DNA of 11,578 nucleotides from NCBI GenBank assembly GCA_035713725.1, contig DASTMZ010000203.1, positions 1-11,578 on the forward strand, given 5' to 3'. A model generated the notes under the pieces. The model ran no database searches and was not told the DNA's origin. It saw only the letters and a program-made list of their open reading frames with translations. Position 1 is the stretch's first letter; every line of letters starts with the position of its first letter. The DNA comes from DASQPR01 sp035713725. Its GTDB lineage: Bacteria > Actinomycetota > Actinomycetes > Mycobacteriales > Micromonosporaceae. Positions 6,632 through 11,578 of the stretch are shown piece by piece. A program made the position numbers and the translations under genes.

Positions 6632-7360
6632 ATGGGCGAGACGGCGGTAGTTGGCGGTTCGGCGGTAGTCGGCGGTTCGCGGCCGGGCACCAGACGGCGT
6701 GGCATGGCGAAGGTCGCGCCGGATAGCGTCGCGGACTGGGCCAAGCCAGCGCCGGTCGTGCGTCCGGCGCGAGAGCGGTTCGTGTCGGGACAGCGAGGTC
6801 ATTTGCGTGTCGTCCCGGATCCGTCGGACCGACCGGCGCGCGTGATGGCACCCGCGGTTTATACCGACCCGTGGCCTGACAGCGGGCCAGGCTCGCGAGC
6901 AGACCGCCGTGGATCCGCCGAGAGCCGATTCGTGGCCGTTGAGTCGCGTCCGGGGCCGCGACGTGCCGTCGTTGCGGCCGACCAGCGGCCCACCGCCGCC
7001 GACCACGCCACCGCCGACCACGCCACTACCGACCACCGCGCCGCCCACGCGCCAGCGGTGCGGCCGAACAGCAAGCGTCCACCGGTCCGTCTGACTCGAC
7101 TCGGGCGTCTGGTGGTGCTGCTCCTGGTGCTCGCGCTGTCCGCGTCGCTCGTTGCGTTGCTGGCGTCGACGAGCAACGCAGCCGCGCCGGCGCCGCCGCA
7201 CACGGTCGTTGTCCATCCGGGCGACACGCTCTGGTCGATCGCGTCGCGCATACATCCACACGGGCCGCTCACCGCCACGATGCTGGAGATCGAGCGACTC
7301 AATCACATGGCCGACGGGACGGTGTACGTCGGACAGCAACTGATCGTGCCGGCCTCCTAA
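6632..7360 (+). CDS. SOS-associated single-pass membrane LysM protein, ChiZ/DivS-like
   Basis: The 242-residue protein has a long, low-complexity, Arg/Ala/Pro-rich cytoplasmic part (1-157) with two short tandem repeats (AVVGGS twice near 5-16; ADHAT-type units near 123-137). One transmembrane helix (about 158-179, LGRLVVLLLVLALSASLVALL) follows, then an extracytoplasmic LysM domain (190-240, HTVVVHPGDTLWSIASRI to QQLIVP) that should bind peptidoglycan. Location and architecture match M. tuberculosis ChiZ (Rv2719c), divergent from lexA, SOS-induced and inhibitory to division, and the analogous DivS of Corynebacterium glutamicum. Orthology is inferred, and no separate hydrolase domain is visible. 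I chose ATG 6632 because GGAGG at 6622-6626 is five bases upstream; an in-frame GTG at 6620 overlaps that site. Two LexA operators lie just upstream, so DNA-damage induction is likely. Confidence 0.9.
   Translation: MGETAVVGGSAVVGGSRPGTRRRGMAKVAPDSVADWAKPAPVVRPARERFVSGQRGHLRVVPDPSDRPARVMAPAVYTDPWPDSGPGSRADRRGSAESRFVAVESRPGPRRAVVAADQRPTAADHATADHATTDHRAAHAPAVRPNSKRPPVRLTRLGRLVVLLLVLALSASLVALLASTSNAAAPAPPHTVVVHPGDTLWSIASRIHPHGPLTATMLEIERLNHMADGTVYVGQQLIVPAS
6644..6679 (+). repeat. 18-bp tandem duplication within the LysM gene
   Basis: Positions 6644-6661 and 6662-6679 both encode Ala-Val-Val-Gly-Gly-Ser and differ at one base (GTT against GTC). This looks like a recent in-frame duplication in the disordered N-terminus. 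Confidence 0.8.
6998..7042 (+). repeat. 15-bp tandem repeat within the LysM gene
   Basis: Three 15-bp units (6998-7012, 7013-7027, 7028-7042) encode ADHAT, ADHAT and the diverged TDHRA. The first two differ at one base. They lie in the linker before the membrane helix, where length change is likely tolerated. Confidence 0.75.
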
Positions 7361-7494
7361 CGTGCTGCTCAAGATCGGCTCGCGTGGATCATGGTTGCAA
7401 TTCGGACAGATGGGTCTGCGGATGCCGTTCGTCGCCCGATCCACGTGTCCCGCGCGACACGACGGAAAAGGATCGCGCGACACGCCGGCGATGC

Positions 7495-7523
7495 TTGCGC
7501 GTCGCACAGGCGAGGAATAGCGT
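7495..7523 (+). promoter_or_regulatory. Probable nrdR promoter
   Basis: TTGCGC (7495-7500) and TAGCGT (7518-7523) are 17 bp apart. Initiation would be near 7530, inside the first candidate NrdR box, leaving a leader of about 245 nt before the nrdR start codon. The -35 keeps the TTG and the -10 the TANNNT pattern. The site has not been tested. Confidence 0.4.
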
Positions 7524-7525
7524 CA

Positions 7526-7541
7526 ACCCCACATCTAGTAG
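7526..7541 (+). promoter_or_regulatory. Candidate NrdR box 1
   Basis: ACCCCACATCTAGTAG matches an actinobacterial-style NrdR box (ACACTACATCTAGTGT, quoted from memory) at 12 of 16 positions, keeping the CATCTAGT core. It overlaps the predicted transcription start of nrdR. NrdR usually binds paired boxes at ribonucleotide reductase promoters. Confidence 0.45.
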
Positions 7542-7557
7542 TTACATGGATGTGAGT

Positions 7558-7573
7558 TGCCTACAGGTTGGGT
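7558..7573 (+). promoter_or_regulatory. Candidate NrdR box 2
   Basis: TGCCTACAGGTTGGGT keeps the CTACA half and a degenerate right half of the NrdR box. It begins 32 bp after box 1, about three helical turns, the spacing typical of paired NrdR boxes. It is weaker than box 1; the spacing is the main support. Confidence 0.35.
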
Positions 7574-7605
7574 CGGTCAGCCTGTAAGCTTGAAATACGC
7601 GCGGG

Positions 7606-7640
7606 CGTCGATGTCCCGGCCGGAAAGCTTGGCATCGACG
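7606..7640 (+). other. Hairpin in nrdR leader (8-bp stem)
   Basis: CGTCGATG (7606-7613) pairs with CATCGACG (7633-7640) around a 19-nt loop that contains CCGGCCGG. It lies in the untranslated leader of nrdR. Confidence 0.45.
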
Positions 7641-7678
7641 GTGTCAGGGTGTTTGGCGGCGTAATCGAGAGATCGCGG

Positions 7679-7726
7679 CCCGCTCCGCTCGGGCCGTGCG
7701 CGAATAGGAATCTTGAGCGGAGCGGG
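7679..7726 (+). other. Strong 12-bp hairpin in nrdR leader
   Basis: CCCGCTCCGCTC (7679-7690) is the exact inverted complement of GAGCGGAGCGGG (7715-7726), with a 24-nt loop that can add three more pairs including wobbles. It ends 48 bases before the nrdR start codon. There is no U-tract after it, so it is not a standard intrinsic terminator. It could attenuate, stabilise or gate translation, or be a protein site. Confidence 0.6.
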
Positions 7727-7732
7727 ATCACG

Positions 7733-7748
7733 GGCGGCAGATACCGCC
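7733..7748 (+). other. Short hairpin just before the nrdR ribosome binding site
   Basis: GGCGG (7733-7737) and CCGCC (7744-7748) can form a 5-bp stem with a 6-nt loop, ending 12 bases before the Shine-Dalgarno sequence at 7761. Weak on its own; notable as the third structure in the same leader. Confidence 0.3.
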
Positions 7749-7774
7749 GTCGGGTAGTCGGGGAGGTGGTCGTC

Positions 7775-8320
7775 ATGCGGTGTCCGTACTGCCGTCACGG
7801 CGATTCACGTGTCGTCGACTCACGAGAGGCCGAGGACGGCCAGTTGATCCGTCGGCGCCGGTCGTGCCCGGAATGTGGCAAGCGGTTCACCACTGTCGAG
7901 GAGGCGGTGCTCGCCGTCGTGAAGCGCAGTGGTGTCACCGAACCGTTCAGCCGCGGAAAGATCATGAGCGGCGTACGCAAGGCTTGCCAGGGACGACCAG
8001 TCGACGACGACGCGGTCGCGTTTCTCGCCCAGCGGGTCGAGGAGTCGATCCGGGCCCGCGGCGTCGCCGAGGTGCCGAGCCACGACGTTGGCCTCGAGAT
8101 CCTCGGACCACTCCGATATCTCGACGAGGTCGCCTACCTGCGGTTCGCGAGCGTCTACCACTCCTTCGAGTCGCTGGCCGACTTCGAGCGGGAGATCGTG
8201 GCGCTGCGCCAGTCGTACGAGCAGGACAACACCGCCGGTCCACCGGACAGCGACGATGCCGACGAACACGGCCCGCCCAGGTCAGCGGTTCCGGCACGCG
8301 TACCCGCCGGCGCGGGCTGA
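7775..8320 (+). CDS. nrdR: Transcriptional repressor NrdR
   Basis: NrdR represses ribonucleotide reductase genes; its ATP-cone senses the ATP/dATP balance and sets the oligomeric state that binds paired NrdR boxes. The protein has 181 residues. The zinc ribbon has Cys3, Cys6, Cys31 and Cys34 (MRCPYC, CPECGKRF). The ATP-cone spans about 46-136 (LAVVKRSGVTEPFSRGKIMSGVRKAC to LRFASVYHSF). A roughly 30-residue acidic then Pro/Ala-rich tail beyond the usual length of about 150 is probably disordered. ATG 7775 begins exactly at the conserved MRCPYC, with GGGAGG (7761-7766) eight bases upstream; the frame continues upstream but without family sequence. nrdJ follows on the same strand after 329 bases. 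Candidate NrdR boxes at 7526-7573 suggest autoregulation. Confidence 0.97.
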   Translation: MRCPYCRHGDSRVVDSREAEDGQLIRRRRSCPECGKRFTTVEEAVLAVVKRSGVTEPFSRGKIMSGVRKACQGRPVDDDAVAFLAQRVEESIRARGVAEVPSHDVGLEILGPLRYLDEVAYLRFASVYHSFESLADFEREIVALRQSYEQDNTAGPPDSDDADEHGPPRSAVPARVPAGAG

Positions 8321-8499
8321 GCGCGACCACCGGAACGGCGCGGCGGAGACCGCGTGGCTGGGCATCACGCCGGCGTCCGACCGGCGACGCGACCCGGCAG
8401 CTGATCAATGTTGACGAAGACGTGACGGCCGTCCGCATCGTCGGTGGCCGGGTGTAAGGACGACGTAAGGGAAGAGACATGTGGCGCGCCGCGATGGCG

Positions 8500-8547
8500 T
8501 GACGCGGACGGCGTCAGCGACGTTGAAACGTCGCCGGAGTCATCCGG
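8500..8547 (+). other. Three back-to-back hairpins upstream of nrdJ
   Basis: TGACGC/GCGTCA (8500-8505, 8511-8516; 5-nt loop) is followed with no gap by GCGACGT/ACGTCGC around TGAA (8517-8534). CGGA/TCCG around GTCA then follows (8535-8546, extendable by C8534-G8547). All three stems are perfect, and only the last is short. There is no U-tract. On RNA this would be a compact stacked structure about 100 nt before the nrdJ start codon. Confidence 0.5.
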
Positions 8548-8570
8548 ATCGGACGGCGGGCGGCGAAATG

Positions 8571-8592
8571 GTCGCGTTCCGTGGGACGCGAC
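8571..8592 (+). other. Fourth hairpin upstream of nrdJ
   Basis: GTCGCGT (8571-8577) pairs with ACGCGAC (8586-8592) around an 8-nt loop, 57 bases before the nrdJ start codon. It is the nearest of the four stems to the gene. Confidence 0.4.
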
Positions 8593-8649
8593 GCTTGCGA
8601 AGAGACAAGGGTCTATGACATGGGCAGCGAGGATCGAGGGGGACCGGAG

Positions 8650-11565
<2,916 letters not shown>

Positions 11566-11578
11566 GTCACGCCGTAGT

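Larger units (their letters stand above)
7361..7774. other. 414-base intergenic region upstream of nrdR
   Basis: No convincing gene lies here. From left to right it holds an 8-bp inverted repeat CGTGGATC/GATCCACG (7383-7390, 7438-7445), an 11-bp direct repeat CGCGCGACACG (7451-7461, 7474-7484), a promoter-like pair (7495-7523), two candidate NrdR boxes (7526-7541, 7558-7573), three inverted repeats able to form hairpins (7606-7640, 7679-7726, 7733-7748) and the nrdR ribosome binding site GGGAGG (7761-7766). A 52-codon GTG frame at 7362-7520 lacks a ribosome binding site and was not called. I see no cobalamin riboswitch core (no B12 box). Confidence 0.6.
8321..8649. other. 329-base nrdR-nrdJ intergenic region
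   Basis: No gene is supported here. The region has a 10-bp palindrome GACGGCCGTC (8424-8433), a repeated GTAAGG at an 11-bp step (8454-8459, 8465-8470), a run of three adjoining hairpins (8500-8547) and a fourth (8571-8592). TTGACG at 8411-8416 resembles a -35 box but has no good -10 at the right distance. No NrdR box or cobalamin riboswitch core was seen. It may be a structured leader or spacer within an nrdR-nrdJ transcript. Confidence 0.5.

Noticed and set aside
7362..7520. 52-codon GTG frame just after the LysM gene stop
   Set aside because: No Shine-Dalgarno sequence, mixed codon bias, no recognisable motif, and it runs into the probable nrdR promoter.
7573..7774. Cobalamin riboswitch in the nrdR leader, suggested by CCTGTAAGCTT near 7581
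   Set aside because: The B12 box and the conserved core elements are missing; the resemblance is limited to a few bases.
8401..8649. Separate nrdJ promoter from TTGACG at 8411
   Set aside because: No TANNNT element lies 16-18 bases downstream, so the hexamer alone is not enough.

Overview
The window is a high-GC stretch with the housekeeping gene order of an actinobacterium. Strongly GC-biased third codon positions, actinobacterial-type LexA operators (TCGAAC-N4-GTTCGA) and the order dapF, hflX, a membrane protein, lexA (opposite strand), a LysM protein, nrdR all point that way; Mycobacterium tuberculosis has the related order Rv2726c to Rv2718c. I cannot place it below class or order from sequence alone. 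I see no mobile elements, CRISPR arrays, rRNA or tRNA genes.

Layout: (1) 2-676 (+), 3' part of dapF (lysine and peptidoglycan precursor synthesis). (2) 685-2157 (-), malic enzyme with an N-terminal ACT domain, convergent with dapF and divergent from hflX; its upstream region has a 13-bp direct repeat. (3) 2444-3955 (+), ribosome-associated GTPase HflX. (4) 4007-5446 (+), secreted and membrane-anchored beta-propeller-like protein with a Gly/Tyr/Pro-rich cytoplasmic tail. (5) 5451-5590, degenerate 15-bp tandem repeat separating the two convergent genes. (6) 5593-6348 (-), SOS repressor lexA. (7) 6349-6631, divergent control region with three LexA operators: one over the probable lexA -35, and two directly abutting ones in front of the LysM gene. 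(8) 6632-7360 (+), single-pass LysM protein, the positional and architectural counterpart of the SOS-induced division regulator ChiZ (Rv2719c) / DivS. (9) 7361-7774, long nrdR upstream region with a promoter-like pair, two candidate NrdR boxes about three helical turns apart, and strong hairpins. (10) 7775-8320 (+), nrdR. (11) 8321-8649, gap with a cluster of back-to-back hairpins. (12) 8650-11565 (+), nrdJ, the adenosylcobalamin-dependent class II ribonucleotide reductase.

The right half is a DNA-damage and dNTP-supply module. LexA represses itself and a divergent division inhibitor. NrdR senses ATP/dATP and probably represses its own promoter, and through it nrdJ, which makes the dNTPs. No gene family here is new. 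The most interesting unexplained material is non-coding: the tandem LexA operators, the hairpins in front of nrdR and nrdJ, the 15-bp minisatellite beside lexA, and the direct repeats before the malic enzyme gene.
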